Below, one piece after another: positions 1-9,413 of a stretch of 51,952 nt of DNA. Each line of letters starts with the position of its first letter. Position 1 is the stretch's first letter. Where the stretch lies: assembly GCA_035361955.1 (NCBI GenBank), contig DAOSDC010000010.1, forward strand, positions 1 through 51,952. Reading direction: 5' to 3'. Position numbers and translations under genes: made by a program. The notes under the pieces are model-generated. The model searched no databases, had not been told where the DNA came from, and worked only from the letters and a program-made list of their open reading frames with translations. This DNA comes from UBA6120 sp035361955. Its GTDB lineage: Bacteria > Bacillota_I > Bacilli_A > RFN20 > CAG-826.

Positions 1-34
1 CGCCCCAGCAAGGAATGGCCTATTGGTATCAACC

Positions 35-1132
35 ATGAAACATTTGTCGCGTCTTTTGCCGGTGTTGCTCGTTTCATTATCGGTTTTCGCCAGTTGCGAT
101 ATCTCTCAACCTTCATCAAGCAGCATTGATGATTCCACAATTTCGTCACTGCCACCAAGTAGCTCGCAACCGACGCTTCAATATGAACTGTATCAAAACC
201 CGATTTATGATTCGGATTTTCCTGATCCGACAATCGTACGACATAGCGATGGATATTTTTATGCCTATAGCACGGGCACCCATATTATCAAATCGGTTGA
301 TCTTGCCAATTGGGATTATCTAGGACGGGCGATTGAAACGCGCCCGACTTGGGGGACCACGAATGCCAATATTTGGGCGCCTGATGTTGTCTACATCAAT
401 GGGCAATACGTCATGTATTATTCGCTGTCACGTTGGGATGATCCGAATCCGGGCATTGGGATTGCGACATCCAATCATCCCGGCGGTCCATGGATTGATC
501 ACGGAAAAATGTTTTTAAGCGATGAAATCGGTGTTAACAATTCAATTGATCCGATGGTATTTGTCGATTTTGATGGTCGCGTATACATGATTTGGGGAAG
601 TTTTCGTGGCATTTATGCCATCGAACTAACGGCGGATGGTCTCGATTTTGTCGGTGGAAATTTGCAAAGCGCCGCGGATAACAAAACGCGTCTTGCCGGC
701 TATGACACCGATCGAGCTTTAGACGTGAATACGTTTGAAGGCGCTTATGTGATATATCGTGATGGTTATTACTATTTGTTTTTATCAAACGGTCAATGTT
801 GCGGCGGCTCTTATTCTTATAATGTGCGCGTCGCTCGCGCGACGTCGATTTTAGGCCCCTATGAAGACGCGTCGGGCCGCAGCATGCTTAATGGCGACGT
901 AGGGACATATGTCGTTTATGGCAATTCGATATTCGTGGCTCCAGGTCATAACTCCATCATCAGGGATGATGCCGGTGATGATTGGTTGCTTTATCATGCT
1001 TACCCGGGCGAAGTTCGTAACAAACGAGTGTTGTTGCTCGACAAGCTTCTATGGGACGAACGCGGATTTCCCGCCTTATTAGGGACCACACCTTCGAATA
1101 ACCAGAAAAAAGGTCCGCAGTTTTATCGGTGA
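35..1132 (+). CDS. GH43 arabinanase-like lipoprotein
   Basis: Predicted secreted, lipid-anchored endo-arabinanase-type glycosidase. A hydrophobic signal ends in FASC (lipobox Cys 21), followed by a Ser-rich linker to about residue 47 and a five-bladed GH43 domain. Visible GH43 marks are DPTI (catalytic base Asp 64), WAPDVV, SIDPMVF (transition-state Asp), FEGAYV (catalytic acid Glu), a vicinal CC after a beta strand and GHNS near the end, all usual in arabinan endo-1,5-alpha-arabinosidases. A TTG at 23 lies in the same frame at good distance from AAGGA (10-14), and the frame stays open to the window edge, so the true start may be further upstream; ATG 35 gives the cleanest signal peptide. Paralogous to the gene at 3284. 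Arabinan as substrate is inferred from the family. Confidence 0.88.
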   Translation: MKHLSRLLPVLLVSLSVFASCDISQPSSSSIDDSTISSLPPSSSQPTLQYELYQNPIYDSDFPDPTIVRHSDGYFYAYSTGTHIIKSVDLANWDYLGRAIETRPTWGTTNANIWAPDVVYINGQYVMYYSLSRWDDPNPGIGIATSNHPGGPWIDHGKMFLSDEIGVNNSIDPMVFVDFDGRVYMIWGSFRGIYAIELTADGLDFVGGNLQSAADNKTRLAGYDTDRALDVNTFEGAYVIYRDGYYYLFLSNGQCCGGSYSYNVRVARATSILGPYEDASGRSMLNGDVGTYVVYGNSIFVAPGHNSIIRDDAGDDWLLYHAYPGEVRNKRVLLLDKLLWDERGFPALLGTTPSNNQKKGPQFYR

Positions 1133-1147
1133 TGATAAAAAGCGCGG

Positions 1148-1182
1148 TTTTTGTAAGCGCTTTAGGTTATCGTTAAACTAAA
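1148..1182 (+). promoter_or_regulatory. LacI-type operator (1161-1182), overlapping hairpin/cre-like stretch
   Basis: Positions 1161-1182 form a palindrome around a central CG in which 18 of 22 positions are symmetric (outer arms TTTAG/CTAAA). It ends 4 bp before the -35 box of the promoter at 1186-1214. LacI-family regulators bind such sites, and one is encoded at 11238. Just upstream, TGTAAGCGCTTT (1153-1164) resembles a cre but fits the consensus imperfectly. It also pairs with AAAGCGC at 1139-1145, so that part may instead be a weak terminator of the preceding gene. Confidence 0.6.
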
Positions 1183-1185
1183 CTA

Positions 1186-1214
1186 TTGACTTACGATATT
1201 TCCTCTCTTAAAGT
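1186..1214 (+). promoter_or_regulatory. promoter of the arabinan operon
   Basis: TTGACT (1186-1191), 17-bp spacer, TAAAGT (1209-1214). It is the only good sigma-A promoter seen ahead of the gene run 1275-9320. Confidence 0.6.
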
Positions 1215-1274
1215 AGAGGTGTAGCCACATATATCCATCATGAAATTTTTCGAATTAGCAAAGGAGCATACTGC

Positions 1275-3287
1275 ATGAAAAAATTAGTTTATTTCGCTGC
1301 ACTTATATTGGCGGCGACTACTTTAGCCGGTTGTGGATCAAGTCTCAACCCATCAGACGGTTCCGAAAATCCGAATTCCAATTCGGTAAGCAGCGAACCT
1401 ATCGGCGGCATTGTTTGGGAAGGAACCGAAGACGCTGTCGTCCAGTTAGGCGATGAGTTTGATTTGTTAGATGGTGTTAAAGCCATCGATCCACTGGATG
1501 GAGAGCTTGAAGTCACGATATACGATGACGATTATTTCTCATTTAATTATGTCAGCAGTTATACGATTAAATATCGGGCGACTAACTCTCGCAGCCAAAT
1601 GTCGGAAGAATTACGTACGATTCAAGTCGTCAAAGGTGTCAACGTCGATAACGGCGCGTTTGCGCTTGGCAAAGCCTACTGGAAATTCGATCGTCCCGGC
1701 GGCAATGGCACATTCTCCGTCATTAACGAAGAAGCCGTTATCTCGATTACCGATGCCGGTACCGAAGCGTGGGCCGTGCAACTTTATCAAACCGGTCTTC
1801 AATTTACCGGTGGCAAAACTTATGAACTTAGCTTTAAAGCTAAAAGCGTTTACGGCCGGTCGGTTTCCGCCGGTTTCGAAAACGTGTCTAATAACTACTC
1901 GATGATGGTATCGGGATATCAAGCCGTGAAACTGACCAGCGAATGGTCAATCTATTCGGTGTTATGCACGCCGACTGCCGATGTCGGTTTCGTCAAGGCC
2001 GTTTTGTATCTTGGTCAAAATCTTGAAATTGATTCGGAAGCCAGTGTCAGTAACCCAATCGACATCACGATTGATGACATCCGCGTCAAAGAAGTGACAA
2101 TGGCAATTCCTGGTCGTGAACCAGTCTTTAGCAACGCCGACACGGCCACGGTGGCCACCAAGGAAGCGTTTGATGCGCTACCACCAGTGACCGCCGTAGA
2201 CTATCAAGGCGCAAATATTACCTCGTCAATCATAACCATCGGTCAAGTGCCTAACAGCGTCAACGCCCAAACGGGAATGATGGTGTCGTATCGCGTCACC
2301 GATTCACAAGGAAATTTCGGTTTCGTTAATCGCCGCGTCAACTTTGTGCTGGCGCGCGATAATCCATACAATTTAATCAATGATGAATTCCTCAACGGTT
2401 ATCAAGGCTGGATTAAAGACGTGAACCAGACCAATGGTACTGGTGCCGCCACCTTTACCGAAGACACGGTCAAAGGCGAAGTTTACATCGATATCACCAA
2501 CGGTTCCAGCGACAACTGGCACATTCAGCTCTGGCAAGGGGCCGTTCAGTTAACGGCTGGAAAAGTCTATCGCACGACGATTCGTGCCAAAGCCTCGGTT
2601 GAACGCAACATGACCATCGAAATATCCAATCCCGCGGCCAGTTTTGCAAAATTGGCTACCGATTTAGTGCGTTTGACAACCGATTATCAAACATTCGTTT
2701 TAGAGTTTGTCGCGCAAACCAACGCTTCGGCGAAATTCTCGCTCCTATTAGGTGGACAGGGCAATAACCTCGTTACAGTCGACAGTTTCAAAAATACTGA
2801 AATCGACGCGTCTGAGGCGACGACCATTGATTTACGTTCCTATGAACCATATGAAGCCATCAATGGTGATTTCAAATATGGCTACTATGGATGGAGTAAA
2901 GAAGCTACCAATGGCTCAGTCGTTAACTTCAACACTGACCAAGCCAACGAACAAGTATTACTTGACATTGTGACACCAACTGGCACCAACTGGCATGCGC
3001 AACTATCGCAAGATGGCAAGACGTTTACTACAGGCGTTAGTTATAAGCTCGTATTCACAGCCAGTGCCAGTATCGCAACACCGGTATTTCTTGAAGCGTC
3101 CAACAACAACGGGGCGACCGTGTTAGCCCGTGAAGAAGTAACCATCACGACATCGATGGCAACTTATGAAGTCCAATTCAGTCCCAGCGAAACATTCACG
3201 CTTGGAAAAATCGCGGTTCTATTGGGCGCTTGTGAAGTTTCTGTGATCACATTAACGACATTCCAAGTGGTTATCATCCCATCATGA
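1275..3287 (+). CDS. lipoprotein with three carbohydrate-binding-like repeats
   Basis: A 670-aa surface lipoprotein (lipobox LAGC, Cys 20) with no catalytic domain recognised. After a short linker there is an Ig-like domain (about 50-120), then three related beta-sandwich repeats at about 125-275, 365-510 and 525-668, with a second Ig-like stretch at about 280-360. Each repeat carries N-G/E-F near its start, then W-x-x-QL-x-Q, and G-x-x-Y-x-L/T-x-x-A-x-S, the pattern of CBM4/9/22-like modules. It probably holds arabinan or pectin side chains at the cell surface for the two flanking GH43 enzymes. SD AAAGGAG precedes ATG 1275. Overlaps the next gene by 4 bp (ATGA), so the two are translationally coupled. 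Confidence 0.8.
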   Translation: MKKLVYFAALILAATTLAGCGSSLNPSDGSENPNSNSVSSEPIGGIVWEGTEDAVVQLGDEFDLLDGVKAIDPLDGELEVTIYDDDYFSFNYVSSYTIKYRATNSRSQMSEELRTIQVVKGVNVDNGAFALGKAYWKFDRPGGNGTFSVINEEAVISITDAGTEAWAVQLYQTGLQFTGGKTYELSFKAKSVYGRSVSAGFENVSNNYSMMVSGYQAVKLTSEWSIYSVLCTPTADVGFVKAVLYLGQNLEIDSEASVSNPIDITIDDIRVKEVTMAIPGREPVFSNADTATVATKEAFDALPPVTAVDYQGANITSSIITIGQVPNSVNAQTGMMVSYRVTDSQGNFGFVNRRVNFVLARDNPYNLINDEFLNGYQGWIKDVNQTNGTGAATFTEDTVKGEVYIDITNGSSDNWHIQLWQGAVQLTAGKVYRTTIRAKASVERNMTIEISNPAASFAKLATDLVRLTTDYQTFVLEFVAQTNASAKFSLLLGGQGNNLVTVDSFKNTEIDASEATTIDLRSYEPYEAINGDFKYGYYGWSKEATNGSVVNFNTDQANEQVLLDIVTPTGTNWHAQLSQDGKTFTTGVSYKLVFTASASIATPVFLEASNNNGATVLAREEVTITTSMATYEVQFSPSETFTLGKIAVLLGACEVSVITLTTFQVVIIPS

Positions 3288-4414
3288 TTAAGAAAAAACG
3301 AAATTTGCTATTTATTACGTTGATGGTTATGCTTGTCGGCTGTTCGTCAAGCCAAATTTCGCTTGGCGACTCATCGGCCCCTATTTCAAGTGAAGATATT
3401 CCCACCACATATGAAAACCCGGTTTGGGAACCGGTATTGGCTGATCCATCAATTATAAGAGGCGACGATGGGACGTTCTACGCCTTCGGCACTCAGGACA
3501 ACGCCGAATGGGGCGATTACTACGGCACCAGATATATTCCGATTCTGACAAGTCCCGACCTAGTCAACTGGACCTATGCCGACCAAGTTTTCCGTCAAGT
3601 CAATATGCCGACTTGGGGCACGTTAGGAGCAGGATTGTGGGCGCCAGACATCGTCAAGATCGGCGAAACTTACACACTTTATTATTCATTATCGACATGG
3701 GGTGATCCCAATCCAGGCATCGGCGTCGCCACTGCTGACCATCCGCTTGGTCCGTGGACCGACCATGGGAAACTATTTGACTCCAACTCGATTGGGGTCG
3801 GCAATTCGATTGACCCAGCCGTCATCGTTGATGCACAAACGGATCGCGTTTACATGGTTTGGGGTAGTTTCATCGGCATTTATGGCGTTGAACTGACTTC
3901 CGATGGCTTAGCGCTTAAAGATGGCGAAAACGCCAACAACACTAAAGTGTTACTTGCCGGTATCGACAACGGCCGTTGGGACATCATGAATTACGAAGGT
4001 GCCTATATCATCAAAATCGAAGACTACTATTACATGTTCTTATCGACCGGAACATGTTGCGAGGGTCATAACTCCAGTTATCGTGTCGTCGTTTCACGAG
4101 CGACCGCGATTATGGGACCTTATGTCGATCGCGTCGGTAACTTTATGGCCAATACCTCGGGAAAAGGCACGCCTGTTATAAGTGGCAATTACGATTTTGT
4201 CGGAGTCGGTCACAATTCGGTCATCGTCGATGACGCTGGCGATTATTGGCTCGTTTATCACGGGTTTGACCTAGATCAACCGGCTCGTTATGGCACGACT
4301 AACCGCCGGTCGCTATTAATCGACAAATTAGTGTGGACGAATGACGATTGGCCGTATGTGCAAGAATATGGAGCGAGCACGAGCGCTTCGCTACCAACGA
4401 TAAATCCTCAATAA
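3284..4414 (+). CDS. GH43 arabinanase-like lipoprotein (second copy)
   Basis: Paralogue of the GH43 at 35, 376 aa, lipoprotein (LVGC, Cys 20). Landmarks are DPSI (base Asp 54), WAPDIV, SIDPAVI, YEGAYI (acid Glu), TCCEG and GHNS. It differs from the first copy by a longer loop after the first blade (around AEWGDYYG), which could change the substrate cleft. The start overlaps the upstream stop by 4 bp. Probably one of a complementary pair (endo- and exo-acting, or branched and linear arabinan); which is which cannot be read from the sequence. Confidence 0.88.
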   Translation: MIKKKRNLLFITLMVMLVGCSSSQISLGDSSAPISSEDIPTTYENPVWEPVLADPSIIRGDDGTFYAFGTQDNAEWGDYYGTRYIPILTSPDLVNWTYADQVFRQVNMPTWGTLGAGLWAPDIVKIGETYTLYYSLSTWGDPNPGIGVATADHPLGPWTDHGKLFDSNSIGVGNSIDPAVIVDAQTDRVYMVWGSFIGIYGVELTSDGLALKDGENANNTKVLLAGIDNGRWDIMNYEGAYIIKIEDYYYMFLSTGTCCEGHNSSYRVVVSRATAIMGPYVDRVGNFMANTSGKGTPVISGNYDFVGVGHNSVIVDDAGDYWLVYHGFDLDQPARYGTTNRRSLLIDKLVWTNDDWPYVQEYGASTSASLPTINPQ

Positions 4415-4428
4415 AAAGGAGTCTAATT

Positions 4429-5745
4429 ATGAAAAAAACTGCTTTGACGTTAATGATTTCAATGGCGACGATGGCGCTTGTCGCCTGTGGTACCTCGACA
4501 CCTAGTTCCGAGCCCTCGCTTTCGCTTGATGATTCCGGTAACGTTGTGTTCGAAAACGTTTCGATTACATACGGTAATCCAATTACCGGCGCCGATGGCA
4601 CGGCCATGCGCCAACTCGTCAGTCGCTTCAATCAAGAATATGAAGGACAAATCAACGTGACCGAAACATTCTTGACGGAAACTGAATTTTATGAGTCGCT
4701 GCTACTGACGATTCAAATGAAACGAGCTTTCGACATCGCGCTAGTGCACTCATACAAAGTCGCTGGTTTCGCCAACAAGGACTTGATTCGTCCACTCCAA
4801 GGCATCATTGACACAGCAGGTATCGAGATTAACCGTGAAGATTATATCGAATCTGTTTACGACTCGATGTATTGGAACGATTCCCTTTACGCGATTCCGC
4901 TGGATATTCACACGATTGTGCTTTATTACAATCAAGATTTGTTATCCGCTCGTTCACTAGACGTACCGACCAATCGCGCCGAATTGATTGCCGCCGCCAA
5001 AACGATGCCCAATAACTCATCGGGCGGTTGGGGTCTACCTCTATCGACGACATGGCCGTCTGAATACATTTATACGACCGCTCTTTATCAAAACGGCGGA
5101 CTTGAAATCGACGAAGATGACAATCCAGCCTACGCTACTGAAGCGGGAGCCACTGCATTACGGATGTTAAGCGACCTCATTCATGTCGAGCATATTTCTC
5201 CCACGAACGTCTCGGTTGATAGCGACTTGATGCTATTTAACCAGGGCAAAGCGATGTTCCACATCAATGGTGATTGGATGCTTAACAGTGTTGTCGAGTC
5301 GGGTGTCAACTTCGGGGTTGCACCATTATCGAAGATGTTTACCGAAAATCCAGATACGGCCTACGCCGATGACATTGCCGCGCGCTCGCACTGCTTTGTG
5401 TTACCCGATGGACGCAATGACGCTATCAAGCAACAAGCGGCGATGGTCTTTGCCAAATATATAACCGAGAATGCCTCGCTGTGGGCGGAACAAGGCGGTC
5501 ATGTACCGGCCAGCAACATTGCCCGGGCGACTCAAGACTATTTAGATCTGCCATATCATCAAGATTACGGCGATGTCGATCATTTCCGGCTCAACGCCAC
5601 CTCGCCTTATTATTACGAAGCGTTTTCACCGATATTCTCGCGCGTGACCACGGCGCTGACCAATCCAGCTTATGATGCGATGGCATTACTTAACGCTGCT
5701 GCGGCCGAAGGTGTGCAACTCGTGACCGAGGCCAAACAATCGTAA
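4429..5745 (+). CDS. sugar ABC importer, substrate-binding lipoprotein (family 1)
   Basis: A 438-aa family-1 extracellular solute-binding protein. The signal ends in LVAC (Cys 20), and the first strand is followed by RQLVSRFNQEY, as in many oligosaccharide-binding proteins. Later marks are the hinge stretch IPLDIHTIVLYYN and LFNQGKAMFHINGDW, typical of this family. SD AAAAAGGAG lies upstream of ATG 4429; a longer open frame back to 4348 runs into the previous gene and is unlikely. Captures the oligosaccharides released by the GH43 enzymes (inferred from the operon) and passes them to the two permeases that follow. Confidence 0.9.
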   Translation: MKKTALTLMISMATMALVACGTSTPSSEPSLSLDDSGNVVFENVSITYGNPITGADGTAMRQLVSRFNQEYEGQINVTETFLTETEFYESLLLTIQMKRAFDIALVHSYKVAGFANKDLIRPLQGIIDTAGIEINREDYIESVYDSMYWNDSLYAIPLDIHTIVLYYNQDLLSARSLDVPTNRAELIAAAKTMPNNSSGGWGLPLSTTWPSEYIYTTALYQNGGLEIDEDDNPAYATEAGATALRMLSDLIHVEHISPTNVSVDSDLMLFNQGKAMFHINGDWMLNSVVESGVNFGVAPLSKMFTENPDTAYADDIAARSHCFVLPDGRNDAIKQQAAMVFAKYITENASLWAEQGGHVPASNIARATQDYLDLPYHQDYGDVDHFRLNATSPYYYEAFSPIFSRVTTALTNPAYDAMALLNAAAAEGVQLVTEAKQS

Positions 5746-5764
5746 CGAATAAACATTAGCGATC

Positions 5765-6709
5765 ATGGAACAATCCAAGGTGAAAAATCCGCGTTTGGCG
5801 AAATTCGCCAAATCATTGAAACGGCATTGGCCGCTATTCATTTTCCTTGGTCCATACGCGTTATTATTTATTACTTTCTTCATTTATCCATTCTTTTATG
5901 GCATCTATATTAGTTTTTTCCGCTGGAACTTATTTGAACCTTCAGCATCGACATACGTCGGCTTTGAAAATTTCCAACGCGCTTTATTTGGCGTGGGCGA
6001 GATTACGATTTGGCGCGACTATTTCTGGAATGGTCTGCGCAACACGGTGTTATTCGTCGTGTTATCAGTTCCATTTCTGATCATATTGCCACTGATTATC
6101 GCAATCTTGCTCGATTTAGAGCCACGATTTTACAAAGCATTTCGCGTCATCTTTTTTATGCCGACGGTATTATCGGTCTCAGCGGTTGCCATTATTTTTA
6201 AATGGCAATTCGATACTAATGCCGGTCTTGTCAATGGCATCTTAAGTTTGTTTGGACTGGGCGATACCGCTTGGCTGAACACACAGCCGGGCGCCTGGAT
6301 CGTCATCGTCGTAACGACGATTTGGTGGACGATTGGTACGAATACCGTCATTTTCGGAGCCGGACTAAAAGAAGTCGACAAAGCCCAATACGAAGCAGCG
6401 GAGCTTGATGGTTGTAATTATTTCAAAGTGCTGTGGCATATTTCGCTACCAAATATCCGCAATCAAATGTTCATATGCACGATTACGACGATTATCGCTT
6501 CTTTCAACATTTATGGGCAGCCGCACATCATCACCGGTGGCGGGCCCGAACGGACAACGACCGTTTTGATGATGGTTATCCGCGGACTATTGTCTGGAAG
6601 CAATGCCCAGCCCGGTCTTGCCGCGGCGATGGCGCTACTGCTCGGCATTGTCATCATAAGCGTGAGCCTGATTCAACATTTCCACAACAAAAGGCAGGCG
6701 CGTGAGTAG
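5765..6709 (+). CDS. sugar ABC importer permease (MalF/UgpA type)
   Basis: A 314-aa inner-membrane permease with six predicted helices, the first at about residues 21-46. The coupling loop EAAELDG...LPNI (about 203-225) is the EAA motif that docks on the ATPase. Lies 19 bp after the binding protein. No strong Shine-Dalgarno precedes ATG 5765. Confidence 0.92.
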   Translation: MEQSKVKNPRLAKFAKSLKRHWPLFIFLGPYALLFITFFIYPFFYGIYISFFRWNLFEPSASTYVGFENFQRALFGVGEITIWRDYFWNGLRNTVLFVVLSVPFLIILPLIIAILLDLEPRFYKAFRVIFFMPTVLSVSAVAIIFKWQFDTNAGLVNGILSLFGLGDTAWLNTQPGAWIVIVVTTIWWTIGTNTVIFGAGLKEVDKAQYEAAELDGCNYFKVLWHISLPNIRNQMFICTITTIIASFNIYGQPHIITGGGPERTTTVLMMVIRGLLSGSNAQPGLAAAMALLLGIVIISVSLIQHFHNKRQARE

Positions 6710-6711
6710 AT

Positions 6712-7572
6712 ATGGCGATTAAATCGGTCCGTAAACGTCGCAAACTCGTCGCCTTTTGGATTTTGTTTGTGTTGGCCATCGTTTGGATGGTGCCACTGCT
6801 TTGGGCCGTTGGCACCTCGTTTAAATCGACAACCGAAATAACCACCAACGTCATCAACATCATTCCACGCAATCCAACGCTTGAAAATTATGAGTCGTTA
6901 TTTGCCAGAACCGACATGTATCCGATTTTCAACTGGCTGCGCAATTCGGCGGTTGTGTCATTTGTGCACACATTATTATATTTACTTGTCGCCAGCGCCG
7001 CTGGTTACGCCTTTGGCGTTATGCGCTGGAAATATCGCAATTTCGTCTTTGGTTTATTGCTAGGTACGATGATGATACCAGCAGTCGTCAATATCATCCC
7101 GCTGTTTTCGATGGTAATCAATTTCGGTTGGCTTGATTCAGGACCCAGTTCGTTTTTGGCACTCATACTTCCTGGTCTAGGCGGCGTGTTCGGTTTGTTT
7201 ATCATCAGACAATTTTTCCTCAACATTCCCACGGAAGTCATCGAAAGCGCGAAGATCGATGGGCTCGGTCACTTCGGTATTTATCTAAGAATCGTCTTAC
7301 CGCTTGGTAAATCGGCATTAATGGTTTCCGGCCTCTTTGCTTTCATGGGTACATGGAATGATTATTTGTGGCCTTCAATTACGGCCGCGGTTGTTCGTGA
7401 ACCAGACTTTTATACGCTGCAAACCGGTTTGGCCACGATGCAAGGCGCCAATAATTACAACTATGGTGAAATCATGGCGGCAGCCGTTTTATCAATCGTG
7501 CCCGTGCTGATTGTCTACATGTTCGTCCAAGACAAGATCATCGAAGGCATATCGCGAACGGGCATCAAATAA
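6712..7572 (+). CDS. sugar ABC importer permease (MalG/UgpE type)
   Basis: A 286-aa second permease with six predicted helices and the EAA loop ESAKIDG...LPLG. Starts 2 bp after the partner's stop. No ATP-binding subunit is encoded in this operon, so the importer presumably uses a shared MsmK/UgpC-type ATPase from elsewhere, as is common for family-1 sugar importers in Bacillota. Confidence 0.92.
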   Translation: MAIKSVRKRRKLVAFWILFVLAIVWMVPLLWAVGTSFKSTTEITTNVINIIPRNPTLENYESLFARTDMYPIFNWLRNSAVVSFVHTLLYLLVASAAGYAFGVMRWKYRNFVFGLLLGTMMIPAVVNIIPLFSMVINFGWLDSGPSSFLALILPGLGGVFGLFIIRQFFLNIPTEVIESAKIDGLGHFGIYLRIVLPLGKSALMVSGLFAFMGTWNDYLWPSITAAVVREPDFYTLQTGLATMQGANNYNYGEIMAAAVLSIVPVLIVYMFVQDKIIEGISRTGIK

Positions 7573-7580
7573 GGAGCACT

Positions 7581-9320
7581 ATGATTCGTTACGAATATCC
7601 ACGTCCTGACATCGTCAGAAAAAACTGGTGGCCACTGAATGGCCAATGGAATTTTGCTTTTGATGATGAAAATTGCGGTTTATCGTATAAGTGGTTTTTA
7701 CATCCCAATTTTCCATTAAAAATCGAAGTGCCATTCGCATTCCAAACAAAACTAAGCGGGATTAATGACCCATCATTCCACGACTATATTTGGTACCACC
7801 GAGTCATCAATGTTCCGAAACGGAGTGGCCACCGCTATTTACTACATTTCCAAGCCGTTGATTATGAATGCCAAATTTTCATCGATGGAAACAAAATTGG
7901 CGCACACACGGGAGGGCAAGCCCCATTTAGTTTTGATGTCACCGACGCGATCATCACCGATTCAAACCACGATTTAGTCGTGTATGTGTTTGACCCTTCG
8001 ACCGATTTATTTTTGCCACGCGGCAAACAGTATTGGAAGCCGCAATCGGAATCGATTTGGTATACACGAACAAGTGGCATTTGGCAAAGCGTTTGGATTG
8101 AAGAAGTGCCCGACGCCTATGTGACATCAATCCGGTTGACGCCAAAGTTCGATCAGGGCCAAATCATGGTTGCTTTGACGCTATCGTCACCAAACCGATT
8201 GCTTGAAATCGAAATTAGCGACCACGGAAAACTAGTCGCCTCGAAAATGGAAAATGCGACGCAAAACGAACTCGTGTTGTCGTTTAATGTGTTTCAACAC
8301 GAGGATGATTGGAAACATAAGGTCTGGACACCGGAACGTCCGTATTTATTCGATGTCAAAATCACATATGGTTACGATGAAGTCGTTACGTATTTCGGCA
8401 TGCGAAAAATCGCGACGAAAAACGGACGCCTTATGCTTAATAACGAACGCTACTATCCCAAAATGGTGCTCGACCAAGGTTATTGGCCCGATGGATTATT
8501 GACCGCACCAAGCGCCGATGATTTGGCCAAAGACATTGTCTTGGCGAAAGAAATGGGATTTAACGGTGCTCGCAAACATCAAAAATGCGAAGATCCGTAT
8601 TTCGCCTATCATGCCGACCATCTTGGTTTCTTAGTTTGGGGCGAAATGGCCAGTTGTGTGTTATTCAGCGAACTAAGCGCAAAGCGCGATTTAAACGAAT
8701 GGCAGCAAATCATTCCTCGCGATTATAATCACCCCTCAATCATTGCTTGGGTTCCGCTTAATGAATCATGGGGCGTACCAAATATCCGCAGTGATGTTCG
8801 CCAACAGCAACACGCGATTGATCTATACGATTACATCAAAAGCGTCGATGATACGCGACTTGTTATTGGTAACGATGGTTGGGAAATGGTCAAGACCGAC
8901 ATCTGTGCCGTGCATCATTATCGTCACGGGGCGCGCGATGATATTGCCATGCAACAAAAATACAAACATGAGTTAGCCAATCAAGCCAATATTCTAAAAT
9001 CACAACCGGCTGATCGACCACTGTACGCCGATGGATATTCATATCAAGGAGAACCGATATTATTGACCGAATTCGGGGGCATCAGCTATGTCGTTTCCGA
9101 TCAGGGGTGGGGTTATACCAATGTCAATAATGGCCATGACTTACTCGATGAATACCGCCGACTGATTGCCGCTATAAATTCTAGCAGCGCGATTGCCGGA
9201 TTTTGTTACACGCAACTGACCGATGTCGAATATGAAGTCAATGGTTTATTGACTTATGATCGGCAACCCAAGATGCCGCTAGCATCGATTAAGGAAATCA
9301 ACGATTTGATTAAGAAATAG
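7581..9320 (+). CDS. cytoplasmic GH2-family glycoside hydrolase
   Basis: A 579-aa GH2 enzyme without signal peptide. It has an N-terminal jelly-roll (about 1-180, WPLNGQWNF at the start), an Ig-like domain (about 180-285) and a TIM barrel. The acid/base is Glu 395 in LNESWG and the nucleophile Glu 497 in LLTEFGG. At this length it lacks the C-terminal domains of LacZ. Last gene of the tightly spaced run that begins at 1275; SD AAGGAG 5 bp before the ATG. By context it trims imported oligosaccharides (galactose, arabinose or glucuronate residues are all possible). The exact substrate cannot be called. Confidence 0.85.
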   Translation: MIRYEYPRPDIVRKNWWPLNGQWNFAFDDENCGLSYKWFLHPNFPLKIEVPFAFQTKLSGINDPSFHDYIWYHRVINVPKRSGHRYLLHFQAVDYECQIFIDGNKIGAHTGGQAPFSFDVTDAIITDSNHDLVVYVFDPSTDLFLPRGKQYWKPQSESIWYTRTSGIWQSVWIEEVPDAYVTSIRLTPKFDQGQIMVALTLSSPNRLLEIEISDHGKLVASKMENATQNELVLSFNVFQHEDDWKHKVWTPERPYLFDVKITYGYDEVVTYFGMRKIATKNGRLMLNNERYYPKMVLDQGYWPDGLLTAPSADDLAKDIVLAKEMGFNGARKHQKCEDPYFAYHADHLGFLVWGEMASCVLFSELSAKRDLNEWQQIIPRDYNHPSIIAWVPLNESWGVPNIRSDVRQQQHAIDLYDYIKSVDDTRLVIGNDGWEMVKTDICAVHHYRHGARDDIAMQQKYKHELANQANILKSQPADRPLYADGYSYQGEPILLTEFGGISYVVSDQGWGYTNVNNGHDLLDEYRRLIAAINSSSAIAGFCYTQLTDVEYEVNGLLTYDRQPKMPLASIKEINDLIKK

Positions 9321-9413
9321 GTTATTCACGCAAGCGAGGTTCGCGAATTCTCGGTTACGACCTGCATGCGTAAATATACAAAATGAAGCCAGATTTTGAT
9401 GAAAGGAGCACAT

